Assembly: GCF_024793895.1 (NCBI RefSeq)
Contig: NZ_JANUSB010000016.1
Span: 186,001-250,000 of the forward strand
Length of the DNA: 64,000 nt
Origin: Serratia sp. AKBS12
Lineage (GTDB): Bacteria > Pseudomonadota > Gammaproteobacteria > Enterobacterales > Enterobacteriaceae
Reading direction: 5' to 3'
This document shows, in pieces, positions 52,354-60,820 of this stretch. Positions within the stretch are counted from its first letter, which is position 1. Every line of letters starts with the position of its first letter. Below the pieces are notes generated by a model that was not told the DNA's origin, made no database searches, and saw only the letters and a list, made by a program, of their open reading frames with translations. Position numbers and translations under genes: made by a program.

Positions 52354-52369
52354 CCCGGCTAGCGCCGGG
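52354..52369 (+). terminator. Weak hairpin between MFS and LysR genes
   Basis: CCCGGC, loop TAGC, GCCGGG, followed by TTCT; may attenuate read-through into the LysR gene. Confidence 0.4.
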
Positions 52370-52389
52370 TTCTGGGCCTTGGGAGCATT

Positions 52390-53283
52390 ATGGATCATCA
52401 TTTACTTGCCATTCGCGTGTTTACCCGCGTGGTTGAAACCGGCGGATTTACCCGGGCGGCAGACTCGCTGCGCATGCCGAAAGCCACCGTCACCAAGCTG
52501 GTGCAAAGCCTGGAAAATCATCTGCAAACCAAACTGTTCCAGCGCACCACCCGCAGCGTATCGGTAACGCCGGAGGGCGAATGCTATTACCAGCGCACGG
52601 TAAAATGGCTGGCGGAGCTGGAACAGATGGAAGGCAGCATGACGGAATCACAAAGCGCGCCGCAGGGGGTGCTGCGTATCGACGTCGGCGGCGGTTCCGC
52701 ACGCCAGCTACTGTTGCCTGCCCTGCCGGACTTTTTTGCTCGCTATCCGCAGATCCAGATCGATCTGGGCGTCGGCGATCGGCAAATTGATTTAATCAGC
52801 GACAGCGCCGATTGCGTGCTGCGCAGCGGCCCACTGGCGGACTCCAGCCTGATCGCCCGCCGGCTGTTGGCACTTGAGTGGGTCACCTGTGCCACCCCGC
52901 GCTACCTTGCCCGCCACGGCACGCCTCACCATCCGTGCGATCTGGAACAAGGCTTCCCACTGGCGCATTACCGCCACGCGGTGAACGATCGCATTCATCC
53001 ACTGCATTTTGTCGACGGCGGCAAAGTCATCGATATTCAGCACCGTTATCAAATCAGCGTCAACGAAGGCAACGCATTGATCGCGGCGGCGCTGGCCGAT
53101 CTGGGCATCATACAAACGCTGCGCTTTATGGCCCAGCCACAGCTGGACAGCGGCGAACTGGTCAGCATCCTGACCGACTGGCAGCCGCCGGCCGATCACC
53201 TGTATGTGGTCTATCCGTCCAACCGCCATTTAAGCGCCAAACTGCGGGTGTTTATCGACTGGGCGGTGGAAAGGTTCGGCTAA
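52390..53283 (+). CDS. LysR-family transcriptional regulator
   Basis: The 297-residue protein starts LLAIRVFTRVVETGGFTRAADSLRMPKATVTKLVQSLENHLQTKLFQRTTRSVSVTPEG, the AaeR/DmlR-like subgroup that usually sits next to a transporter or enzyme under its control. The effector domain has VGDRQIDLISDSADCVLRSGPLADSSLIARRL. GGGAG precedes the ATG. Confidence 0.92.
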   Translation: MDHHLLAIRVFTRVVETGGFTRAADSLRMPKATVTKLVQSLENHLQTKLFQRTTRSVSVTPEGECYYQRTVKWLAELEQMEGSMTESQSAPQGVLRIDVGGGSARQLLLPALPDFFARYPQIQIDLGVGDRQIDLISDSADCVLRSGPLADSSLIARRLLALEWVTCATPRYLARHGTPHHPCDLEQGFPLAHYRHAVNDRIHPLHFVDGGKVIDIQHRYQISVNEGNALIAAALADLGIIQTLRFMAQPQLDSGELVSILTDWQPPADHLYVVYPSNRHLSAKLRVFIDWAVERFG

Positions 53284-53354
53284 CGGCCAACCGTTGTCAG
53301 CGGAAACTTTGTGGTATTATTGCGCCAATATCGTTTCCTATCAGCAGGCATACC

Positions 53355-53696
53355 ATGGCATATATCCCAAAAAACTACGCGAAACTGGAAGTCGGCTATC
53401 GCGAAAAGGCGCTGAAACTGTTCCCGTGGGTCTGTGGCCGCTGCTCACGCGAGTTTGTTTATTCCAACTTGCGCGAATTGACGGTGCATCACATCGATCA
53501 CGACCACAGCAACAATCCGGAGGATGGCAGCAACTGGGAAATGCTATGCCTGTATTGTCACGATCATGAGCATTCAAAATACACCGAAGCAGACCAGTAC
53601 GGTTCGACGGTGGTGGCCGGCGAGGATGCGCAGCAGGACGTCGGCATCGCTACGCACAACCCGTTTGCCAACCTCAAGGCATTGATGAAAAAGTAA
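53355..53696 (+). CDS. yajD: HNH nuclease family protein YajD
   Basis: The 113-residue protein is nearly identical in pattern to E. coli YajD: AYIPKNYAKLEVGYREKALKLFPWVCGRCSREFVYSNLRELTVHHIDHDHSNNPEDGSNWEMLCLYCHDHEHSKYTEADQYG. The two CxxC pairs and the HHIDHDH core form an HNH zinc fold. Its substrate and role are not established. A GC-rich hairpin lies just after the stop. Confidence 0.95.
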   Translation: MAYIPKNYAKLEVGYREKALKLFPWVCGRCSREFVYSNLRELTVHHIDHDHSNNPEDGSNWEMLCLYCHDHEHSKYTEADQYGSTVVAGEDAQQDVGIATHNPFANLKALMKK

Positions 53697-53702
53697 CGCA
53701 AC

Positions 53703-53724
53703 GGGCGCTGTGGCCGCAGCGCCC
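53703..53724 (+). terminator. Hairpin after yajD
   Basis: GGGCGCTG and CAGCGCCC form a perfect 8-bp stem six bases after the yajD stop; no T-run. Confidence 0.5.
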
Positions 53725-53752
53725 GACAGACCTTCCGTGCCATACGCATCAA

Positions 53753-54032
53753 TAGCCTGCCAGGCTAATAGCGCAATAACTTATTAAGCTAACAACCGAA
53801 TAAAGCCTGATAACTGCCTAGGTTAGTAACCTGCCAATAACCACTCCTGCGCTTAATCCCAGAGAATTCCTACTTACCTGCCTGACCGCTTGCCAGCAAA
53901 ATAATACGTTAAGTTAGCAGCATAGCCACTTGGCAAGCTCGGCAGCTTCGGGCATATTGTATCCTGTTAACCTGTTTGATTATCAACCTAATAAGCAGCT
54001 AACTTAATAAGTTAACAGCTTAATAACTTGAG
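53753..54032. repeat. Centromere-like AT-rich repeat region upstream of parA
   Basis: No gene lies between 53697 and 54042. A family of sites near CTTAWTAAGYTARCARC appears at 53780-53796 (CTTATTAAGCTAACAAC), 53907-53921 (shortened, CGTTAAGTTAGCAGC) and 54003-54019 (CTTAATAAGTTAACAGC), the last continuing into AGCTTAATAACTT just before the parA ribosome site. TAGCCTG/CAGGCTA (53753-53767) is a palindrome. Blocks at 53889-53903, 53909-53923 and 53924-53938 recur in the same order at 25.0 kb. By analogy with type Ib partition loci this is where a centromere and operator are expected. Confidence 0.7.
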
Positions 54033-54042
54033 AGATGGCAGC

Positions 54043-54678
54043 ATGATTGTTTTGATTGGCTCGCAAAAAGGCGGCGTAGGGAAATCAACCAAGGCGGTCA
54101 ATATCGCCGGGTATCTGATACTCAAGGAAGGCAAAACGGCAATAATCGTTGACGCCGACGACCAAAAATCGATCATGACCTGGTACAACGATCGGCAAAA
54201 CGTTGACGGGCTGCCGCATATTCCGGTAGTGGCAGCGTCTGGCAAAATCAAGGAGACCCTGCTGGAACTGAACCGTCACTACGATTACGTGATCGTCGAT
54301 ACTGCCGGCCGCGACAGCGCCGAGCTGCGCTCCGGTCTGCTGGCTGCCGATCTGTTCCTGTCGCCGCTGCGTCCGTCGCAAATGGACCTCGACACCGTCG
54401 GCTACCTGTCGGAAATGTTCTCCACCGCGCAGGAATACAATGAAAAAGTGAAGGGCTATATTGTGCTGAACATGTGTCCGACCAATATCTTCATTAACGA
54501 AGCCAATGAAGCGGCAGAGGTGTTAAGCGAATACCCGCAATTCACCCTGGTGGGCAACCGCTTGTGCGATCGCAAGATTTATCGTGACGCCTGGGGCGAA
54601 GCAAAAACCATTCACGAAGCGCACAACCCCAAAGCGCAGCACGAAATTGAAAGCCTGGTAAAAGAGGTGATCTTATGA
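54043..54678 (+). CDS. parA: Short ParA-family partition ATPase
   Basis: The 211-residue ATPase has the deviant Walker A GSQKGGVGKST with signature K9 and K14, Walker A-prime VDADDQKS near residue 37 and Walker B VIVDTAGRDSAEL near 83-95. It lacks the N-terminal HTH of long (type Ia) ParA, so it is of type Ib length. ParA proteins bind DNA non-specifically with ATP and position cargo marked by a ParB protein. The stop overlaps the next ATG (ATGA). GAGAG precedes the start. Confidence 0.92.
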   Translation: MIVLIGSQKGGVGKSTKAVNIAGYLILKEGKTAIIVDADDQKSIMTWYNDRQNVDGLPHIPVVAASGKIKETLLELNRHYDYVIVDTAGRDSAELRSGLLAADLFLSPLRPSQMDLDTVGYLSEMFSTAQEYNEKVKGYIVLNMCPTNIFINEANEAAEVLSEYPQFTLVGNRLCDRKIYRDAWGEAKTIHEAHNPKAQHEIESLVKEVIL

Positions 54679-54989
54679 AAAAGCGTACGCCGACCCACCG
54701 CATGTCGGAAGACGAGTTTATCAACAGCGCCACATCGCATACGCTGCTCCCCACCGCCAGCGCCAGCACCAGCACCAGCGAAACCAAAACGCAGGGCCGC
54801 AAACGCACCTATAAAGCCATTTCCGTCAGCCTGACCGACAGCCACGTCGACGCCATCGACGACATAATCGTGCTGGCTGCGCGCAATGGCCTGGTGCGTA
54901 TTACCCGCTCCGACATTATCAAGCTGGCGATCGACGGCCTGGCCGACAACACCGAAGCCCAGCTGCTGGCACTGCTGAAAAAGAACTGA
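54675..54989 (+). CDS. Small ribbon-helix-helix protein, probable ParB-type partner of ParA
   Basis: A 104-residue protein. Residues 1-43 are polar and of low complexity (TASASTSTSETKTQGRKR). Residues 45-92 look like a ribbon-helix-helix domain: strand TYKAISVSL, helix SHVDAIDDIIVLAARNG, then RITRSDIIKLAIDGL. Type Ib ParB proteins (ParG, omega) have the same build: a flexible tail that stimulates the ATPase and an RHH domain that binds the centromere and represses the operon. Assignment rests on overlap with parA and the fold pattern. Confidence 0.75.
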   Translation: MKKRTPTHRMSEDEFINSATSHTLLPTASASTSTSETKTQGRKRTYKAISVSLTDSHVDAIDDIIVLAARNGLVRITRSDIIKLAIDGLADNTEAQLLALLKKN

Positions 54990-54999
54990 GCAAACCACC

Positions 55000-55091
55000 A
55001 AGCCAGTAACTTACCAAGCAAGCAAGTTATCAAGCTGATAAGCTAATTAATTAATAAGGTAAAGATAACCATCTAAAATATAACGGTTATC
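55000..55091. repeat. AT-rich repeats downstream of the ParA pair
   Basis: The stretch contains AACTTACC, CAAGCAAGCAAGTTATCAAG and GATAAGCTAATTAATTAATA, built from the same AAGYTA/TTAAG words as the upstream cluster. GATAACC (55064-55070) and GGTTATC (55085-55091) form an inverted repeat that might end the par transcript. Confidence 0.5.
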
Positions 55092-55123
55092 CTCAATAGT
55101 CATCCCAACGGTAACGCAAAACA

Positions 55124-55160
55124 CCGCTCGGGGCGCAGTGGCAGACTGCGCCCCGAGCGG
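55124..55160 (-). terminator. Very long GC-rich terminator stem of bglX
   Basis: CCGCTCGGGGCGCAGT (55124-55139) and ACTGCGCCCCGAGCGG (55145-55160) form a perfect 16-bp stem with a 5-base loop, starting 4 bp after the bglX stop. On the minus strand GTGTTTTG follows. Confidence 0.8.
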
Positions 55161-55164
55161 CGGA

Positions 55165-57465
55165 TTACTTCAGCGTAAAGCTCTGCTGTTGCAGATTGTC
55201 AGAATCCAGCCCAACAAATACGTTGAACTTGCCCGGCTCGGCGCCCCATTGCAGCTTGGCATTGTAAAACTTGAGATCGTCTTCAACGATCGGCAGTTCC
55301 ACCGTCTGCGCCTGACCGGCTTTCAGCATCACCTTCTTGAAGTTGCGCAGCTCCTTCACCGGGCGGCTGACCGTTGCCGTTTCATCCTGAATATACAACT
55401 GCACCACGGTGGCGCCGTCGTATTTGCCGGTGTTTTTCAGCGTGACGCTGGCGGTGATTTTGCCGTTGCGCGCCATGGTGGGGCTGGAAAGCGTGAAGTC
55501 CGACAGCGCAAAGCTGCTGTAACTCAGGCCATAGCCAAACGGATACAGCGGGCCGTTCGGTGAGTCGAAGTAACGCGAGGTGTACTTGCCCGGATTTTCT
55601 TTACTGAACGGCCGACCGGTGTTCAGGTGATTGTAATACATCGGGATCTGCCCCACCGAACGCGGGAAGGTCATCGGCAGTTTACCGGACGGGTTATAGT
55701 CGCCAAACAGCACGTCGGCCACCGCGTTCCCACCTTCGGTGCCGCTGAACCAGGTTTCCAGCATCGCATCCGCCCGCTGGCTTTCCCATTCCAGCGCCAG
55801 CGGGCGGCCGTTCATCAACACCAGCACCAGCGGCTTGCCGGTGGCTTTCAACGCCGCGATCAGATCGCGTTGGCTCTGCGGGATAGTGATGTCGGCACGG
55901 CTGGACGCTTCATGCGCCATACCCTGCGATTCCCCCACTACCGCCACCACCACGTCGGCCTGTTTGGCAGCGTTGACCGCTTCATCGATCATTTGCTGCG
56001 CGGGACGGGAATCGAACTCTACCGCCGGCTCGTACAGGTTCAGATAATCGATGATGCTCTTGTCCTGGGTGATGTTGGCGCCTTTGGCGTAGATGATTTT
56101 CGCCTTGTCGCCGACGGCGTTTTTCATGCCTTGCAGCAGCGTCACCGACTGCTTGGCCACGCCCGCCGCCGACCAGCTGCCCATAACGTCACGCTGGCTG
56201 TCGGCCATCGGCCCGACCAGCGCAATGGTGCCCTGCCTGTGCAGCGGCAGCGTTTGATGTTCGTTCTTCAGCAGTACCATGGTTTTGCGCGCAACCACCC
56301 GCGCTTCGGCGCGGTGCAGCCGGCTTTCGGCATTGGTATCCTGCGGATCTGAACCCACCGGCCCCAGATGGGCGTATGGATCTTTAAACAGCCCCATATC
56401 GTACTTGGTATTCAGCACGTCTCGACAGGCACGATCGATATCGCTTTCCGACACCAGCCCTTCCTTGACCAGCCCCGGCAGATATTTGTCGTAATACTCG
56501 TCACTCATGCTCATGTCGACGCCGGAGGTGATCGCCAGCCGCACCGCATCGCGCGCATCCTGCGCCACGCCATGCTTGATAAGCTCCTTGATCGCACCGT
56601 GATCGCTAATGGTAATGCCGGTAAAGCCCCACTGGTTGCGCAGCAGATCCTTCAGTAGCCACGGGTTGGCGGTGGCCGGAATGCCGTTAATCGCATTGAG
56701 CGACACCATCACCCCGCCGCTGCCAGCGTCAATTGCCGCCCTGTACGGCGGCAGGTAGTCCTGTTGCATGCGCAGCGGGCTCATGTCGACGGTGTTGTAG
56801 TCGCGACCGCCTTCGGTGGCGCCGTACAGCGCGAAATGCTTGACGCTGGCCATCACCGATCCCGGTTTGGACGGGTCGCCGTTCTGGTAGGCCTCCACCA
56901 TCACCCTGGCGATTTTCGACACCAGCCAGGTATCCTCACCATAGCCTTCCGACACCCGCCCCCAGCGTGGATCGCGGGTAATGTCGACCATCGGCGAAAA
57001 GGTCATGTTCAGGCCGTCGTCGCTGGCTTCCTGTGCCGATACCCGGCCGCTGAGCGCAATGGCTTCCAGATCGAAACTGGCCGCCAGCCCCAGGCTGATC
57101 GGGAATACGGTGCGCTGACCGTGCAGCACATCATAGGCGAAGAATAACGGGATTTTCAGGCGGCTGAGCTGCATCGCCTGATCCTGCATCACGCGGATAT
57201 CCGGCCGGGTGACGGTATTGAAAATCGCGCCGATTTGCCCCTGGCGAATGCCTTCGCGAATGGCTTCTTTCGGGTTATCCGGCCCAACGCTGATCAGCCG
57301 CAACTGGCCAATTTTTTCTTGCAGCGTCATTTGCTTCATCAGATTGCTAACGAACGCATCGCGCTGTTGCGCGTGGATTCCTTGCGTTGCGCTGGAGGTG
57401 TCCTGCGCAAATGCCGGGCTGATGGCCAGACCGGACAACAGACTCACTACACAAAGCCATTTCAT
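55165..57465 (-). CDS. bglX: Periplasmic beta-glucosidase (GH3)
   Basis: The 766-residue enzyme has a signal peptide (MKWLCVVSLLSGLAISPAFA), a GH3 N-terminal TIM-barrel with the nucleophile Asp in GITISDHGAI near residue 288, the C-terminal GH3 domain (KTMVLLKNEHQTLPL onward) and a fibronectin-like tail (SVTLKNTGKYDGATVVQLYIQDE). It is one residue longer than E. coli BglX (765). It cleaves beta-glucosides in the periplasm. In E. coli bglX lies between dld and yehZ; here the three are apart. Confidence 0.96.
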   Translation of the reverse strand: MKWLCVVSLLSGLAISPAFAQDTSSATQGIHAQQRDAFVSNLMKQMTLQEKIGQLRLISVGPDNPKEAIREGIRQGQIGAIFNTVTRPDIRVMQDQAMQLSRLKIPLFFAYDVLHGQRTVFPISLGLAASFDLEAIALSGRVSAQEASDDGLNMTFSPMVDITRDPRWGRVSEGYGEDTWLVSKIARVMVEAYQNGDPSKPGSVMASVKHFALYGATEGGRDYNTVDMSPLRMQQDYLPPYRAAIDAGSGGVMVSLNAINGIPATANPWLLKDLLRNQWGFTGITISDHGAIKELIKHGVAQDARDAVRLAITSGVDMSMSDEYYDKYLPGLVKEGLVSESDIDRACRDVLNTKYDMGLFKDPYAHLGPVGSDPQDTNAESRLHRAEARVVARKTMVLLKNEHQTLPLHRQGTIALVGPMADSQRDVMGSWSAAGVAKQSVTLLQGMKNAVGDKAKIIYAKGANITQDKSIIDYLNLYEPAVEFDSRPAQQMIDEAVNAAKQADVVVAVVGESQGMAHEASSRADITIPQSQRDLIAALKATGKPLVLVLMNGRPLALEWESQRADAMLETWFSGTEGGNAVADVLFGDYNPSGKLPMTFPRSVGQIPMYYNHLNTGRPFSKENPGKYTSRYFDSPNGPLYPFGYGLSYSSFALSDFTLSSPTMARNGKITASVTLKNTGKYDGATVVQLYIQDETATVSRPVKELRNFKKVMLKAGQAQTVELPIVEDDLKFYNAKLQWGAEPGKFNVFVGLDSDNLQQQSFTLK

Positions 57466-57763
57466 ATTGTTATCTCAGGCATGTTCCCGCCACAGACACG
57501 GCAGGAAAATTAAACAGGAAAACGGGTGCGGTTGATGGCAAAGCGACCTGTCCACTCGCCTCCGGCGCACTCGGGAGGCTATCGGGCCGCATTTCATCTC
57601 CTATGGGCCAACCACGGGGAGCACAAACGGGCTGCCGGCAAATACATTGGCGGCCCGCCGCTGCAACCCCAGCGGCAGACGTTTGTCGTGCGCCGGCTTT
57701 GTCCGCTGTCTGACAGTGTGCCACACTCTTTTTCTCAGCAGAAACAATTCGTAACGTTAATGG

Positions 57764-58693
57764 TTACAAGCTGTTAGACGTGGCTGACAGGTAGCGATTG
57801 AGCCTATTGCGGCTGTATTGTGCTTCCTCGGTCAAGAAATCCACCAGTTGTACTAATGTTGGTGGCACTACCGCATGTTCAGGATAGACCAAATAATAAC
57901 CGGCACCACTGGCGACGCTAAGCGGGAATGGGGTGATGATGCGACGCGCCTGCAGATCGTCTTCCAGCAGACACAGATCGCCAATGGCGATGCCGAAACC
58001 TTGCAGCGCCGCGCTCATCGCCAAATCAAGCGTATCGAAATGCTGTGATTTAGCCTCTGGCAGCGGCGCCTGCCCCGCCGCCTTCAGCCAGCGCAGCCAG
58101 TCGCGCCGGTCACGGGTCGGATGCAACAGGGTTTTGTCCGCCAGATCGGCCGCAGTCAACGGCTGGCTGGCGTTTGCCAGATAATCCGAGGTACACACCG
58201 GCGTCAGCACCTCGTCAAACAGCGGATGGACGCTCAGGCGTTTGCCGCGCGGCACGCCGAACACCACCGCCGCATCGAACGGTTCGCTGGCAAAGTCCAG
58301 CCCATGCGACACCGAAGCGGTTAATTCGATACGCATTTCCGGCCTGTCGTTCTGCAGGCGAATAATGCGCGGCAACACCCAGCGCATGGCACAGGTCGGA
58401 CATTTGATGCGCAACACGCCGGGCTGCGCAGCAACGCGCTCCAGCGCCTGTGCCAGTTGCTCCAGCGCCTGCTGTACCGGCACCAACAGCTGTGCGCCCT
58501 GCGGCGTCAGCGTCAGTCCGCGGGCACGACGGCTGAACAGCGCATAGCCCAGCCGTTGTTCCAGCCCCAGCACCTGGCGACTCACCGCCCCCTGCGTCAG
58601 ATGCAGCTCCTGCGCGGCATGGGTGAAATTCAGCCGTTGCGCTACTACCACAAAGGTTTTTAACACATCGAGCGACGGCAGTGTTGTTCGCAT
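57764..58693 (-). CDS. LysR-family regulator of the GcvA-like group
   Basis: The 309-residue protein has an N-terminal HTH (LPSLDVLKTFVVVAQRLNFTHAAQELHLTQGAVSRQVLGLEQRLGYALFSRRARGLTLT), which is the GcvA/AmpR-like subgroup. An effector domain carries CPTCAMRWVLPRIIRLQNDRPEM. GGAGAGG precedes the ATG at 58693. It is divergent from the aminotransferase/solute-binding gene pair 114 bp away and probably controls it. The 298-bp gap on its downstream side up to bglX holds the bglX promoter region and no gene. Confidence 0.92.
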   Translation of the reverse strand: MRTTLPSLDVLKTFVVVAQRLNFTHAAQELHLTQGAVSRQVLGLEQRLGYALFSRRARGLTLTPQGAQLLVPVQQALEQLAQALERVAAQPGVLRIKCPTCAMRWVLPRIIRLQNDRPEMRIELTASVSHGLDFASEPFDAAVVFGVPRGKRLSVHPLFDEVLTPVCTSDYLANASQPLTAADLADKTLLHPTRDRRDWLRWLKAAGQAPLPEAKSQHFDTLDLAMSAALQGFGIAIGDLCLLEDDLQARRIITPFPLSVASGAGYYLVYPEHAVVPPTLVQLVDFLTEEAQYSRNRLNRYLSATSNSL

Positions 58694-58807
58694 ATCGGCC
58701 TCTCCAGTCATGATCAAAACGCATGGCAAGCATGACAAAGTTTCTCTTGTCGCGCCATGCCGACTGATGCTTAATCACTCAACCTCTCACCGTTGCCAGG
58801 AGACGCC

Positions 58808-59962
58808 ATGCTCAGCGCCTGCTCGCCGCGTTCGAAATTACCCGACGTCGGCACCACCATTTTCAGCGTTATCGGCCAATTGAGCGCCGAACACCAGGCG
58901 CTCAACCTGTCACAGGGCGCCCCCAACTTTGCCTGTGCGCCGCAGTTGATCGAGGATGTGACGCAAGCCATGCGCTCAGGTCATAATCAATATGCGCCGA
59001 TGAGCGGCGTGGCGGCATTGCGCGCTGCATTGTCCGACAAGGCTGAACGATTGTATGGCGCACGTTATCACCCGGACGATGAAATCACGGTACTGGCCAG
59101 CGCCAGCGAAGGTTTGTACTCCGCCATCAGCGCACTGGTGCACGCCGGCGACGAGGTGATTTATTTCGAACCGGCGTTCGACAGCTATGCGCCAATCGTG
59201 CGTCTGCAGGGTGCCACCGCGGTGCCGATCGCCATGTCGCTGCATAATCTGCAGATTGATTGGGATCGGGTGGCTGCCGCCATCAACGGCAAAACCCGCA
59301 TGATTATCGTCAACAGCCCGCATAATCCCACCGGCAGCGTGTTCGACCAGCATGACATCGAGCGTCTGACGGCGCTGACGCGTAACACCGATATCATCAT
59401 CCTGTCGGATGAAGTGTACGAACATGTGGTATTCGACGGCGAAATCCATCATGGCATGGCCCGCCACCCACGGCTGGCGGAACGCAGCGTGATCGTCTCC
59501 TCCTTCGGTAAAACCTACCACGTCACCGGCTGGCGCGTCGGCTACTGCATGGCACCGGCAGCATTGATGGAAGAAATCCGCAAGGTACACCAGTTTATGG
59601 TGTTCTCCGCCGATACGCCGATGCAATACGCCTTTGCAAATGCCCTGGCCGATCCGCAGCAGTACCTGGAGTTGGCCGCGTTTTATCAGCAAAAGCGCGA
59701 TCTGCTGGCGAGCGCATTACAGGGATCCCGTCTGCAATTGCTGCCAAGCCGCGGCAGTTTCTTTATGCTGGCGCGCTTTAGCGGCTTCAGTCAGGAAAGC
59801 GACAACGATTTTGCAGTGCGGCTGATCCGCGAAACCAAAGTTGCCACCCTGCCGCTGTCGGCGTTTTACAGCGACGGCAGCAATACCGGCATCATTCGAT
59901 TGAGTTTCGCCAAAGACAACGAGACCCTGCTGGAAGGCGCTCGTCGCCTGCATCGCGTATAA
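58808..59962 (+). CDS. Pyridoxal-phosphate aminotransferase, YbdL (methionine aminotransferase) type
   Basis: The 384-residue class I/II aminotransferase follows E. coli YbdL: SKLPDVGTTIFSVIGQLSAEHQALNLSQGAPNF, NQYAPMSGVAALR, VNSPHNPTGSVF, LSDEVYEHVVFDG and the PLP Lys K235 in SSFGKTYHVTGWRVGY. YbdL prefers methionine and aromatic amino acids with a keto acid. It is followed 33 bp later by a polar amino acid-binding protein gene, so uptake and transamination of an amino acid are probably linked, under the divergent LysR regulator. Confidence 0.9.
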   Translation: MLSACSPRSKLPDVGTTIFSVIGQLSAEHQALNLSQGAPNFACAPQLIEDVTQAMRSGHNQYAPMSGVAALRAALSDKAERLYGARYHPDDEITVLASASEGLYSAISALVHAGDEVIYFEPAFDSYAPIVRLQGATAVPIAMSLHNLQIDWDRVAAAINGKTRMIIVNSPHNPTGSVFDQHDIERLTALTRNTDIIILSDEVYEHVVFDGEIHHGMARHPRLAERSVIVSSFGKTYHVTGWRVGYCMAPAALMEEIRKVHQFMVFSADTPMQYAFANALADPQQYLELAAFYQQKRDLLASALQGSRLQLLPSRGSFFMLARFSGFSQESDNDFAVRLIRETKVATLPLSAFYSDGSNTGIIRLSFAKDNETLLEGARRLHRV

Positions 59963-59995
59963 CAGAACGTATTTCACCTTGGGAAAGGGGCACTG

Positions 59996-60778
59996 ATGAA
60001 AACTACCTTGAAAACGCTGATCGCCGCCGGCTGCCTGTTGGCCGCCGGTTCTACCCTGGCCGCCGAACATGGCCTGCGCTTTGGCGTAGAGGCACTATAC
60101 CCGCCGTTTGAGTCAAAATCCGCCAGCGGCCAGTTGGAAGGATTCGATATCGATCTGGGCAATGCGGTATGTGCCGCCGCCCGGTTGCAATGCAGCTGGG
60201 TTGAAACCTCGTTCGACAGCCTGATCCCGGCGCTGCAGGCGCGTAAGTTCGACGTCATCAACTCGGCAATGAACGTCACCGAACAGCGCAAGCAGGCTAT
60301 CGGCTTCACCAAGGCGATTTATCAGGTGCCAAACCGCCTGATTGCCAGAGCCGACAGCGGCCTGACGCCGAACGCCAGCGCACTGGCCGGCAAACGCGTC
60401 GGCGTGCTGCAAGGGTCTATTCAGGAAAACTACGCCAAAGCCCATTGGGCGCCACAGGGCGTGGAAGTTGTTGCCTATCAGGATCAGAACCAGGTCTACC
60501 TTGACCTGACCGCCGGCCGCCTGGATGCCACGCTGATCATGGCGCCTGCCGGACAGAGCGGCTTCCTGGCACACCCGGACGGCAAAGGGTTCGCCTTTGT
60601 TGGCGACGCGGTACAGGACGAGAAAATCTTTGGTTCCGGCATCGCCTTTGGCTTGCGTAAAGACGATCAGGCGTTGAAGCAGCGGTTGGATGCGGCCATT
60701 GCACAGGTACAACAACAGGGTACGGTACAGGCGCTGGCGAAGAAGTATTTCGGCGACATCGACGTCACGGTGAAGTAG
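59996..60778 (+). CDS. Periplasmic amino acid-binding protein (HisJ/ArtJ-like)
   Basis: The 260-residue protein has a signal peptide (MKTTLKTLIAAGCLLAAGSTLA) and a type 2 binding fold: RFGVEALYPPFESKSASGQLEGFDIDLGNAVC, FDSLIPALQARKFDVINSAMNVTEQRKQAI, and GSGIAFGLRKDDQALKQRLDAAI. It resembles binding proteins for basic or polar amino acids. No permease or ATPase gene is adjacent, so it must share one elsewhere or act alone. Confidence 0.92.
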   Translation: MKTTLKTLIAAGCLLAAGSTLAAEHGLRFGVEALYPPFESKSASGQLEGFDIDLGNAVCAAARLQCSWVETSFDSLIPALQARKFDVINSAMNVTEQRKQAIGFTKAIYQVPNRLIARADSGLTPNASALAGKRVGVLQGSIQENYAKAHWAPQGVEVVAYQDQNQVYLDLTAGRLDATLIMAPAGQSGFLAHPDGKGFAFVGDAVQDEKIFGSGIAFGLRKDDQALKQRLDAAIAQVQQQGTVQALAKKYFGDIDVTVK

Positions 60779-60820
60779 CATTTTGCCCCTCGACCAGCGG
60801 CCGAGGGGCGACATAGCCGT

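Noticed and set aside
53753-54032. Possible CRISPR array or iteron-type plasmid origin upstream of parA
   Set aside because: Repeats are degenerate, short and irregularly spaced, no cas or replication-initiator gene is present, and the neighbours are ordinary chromosomal genes.
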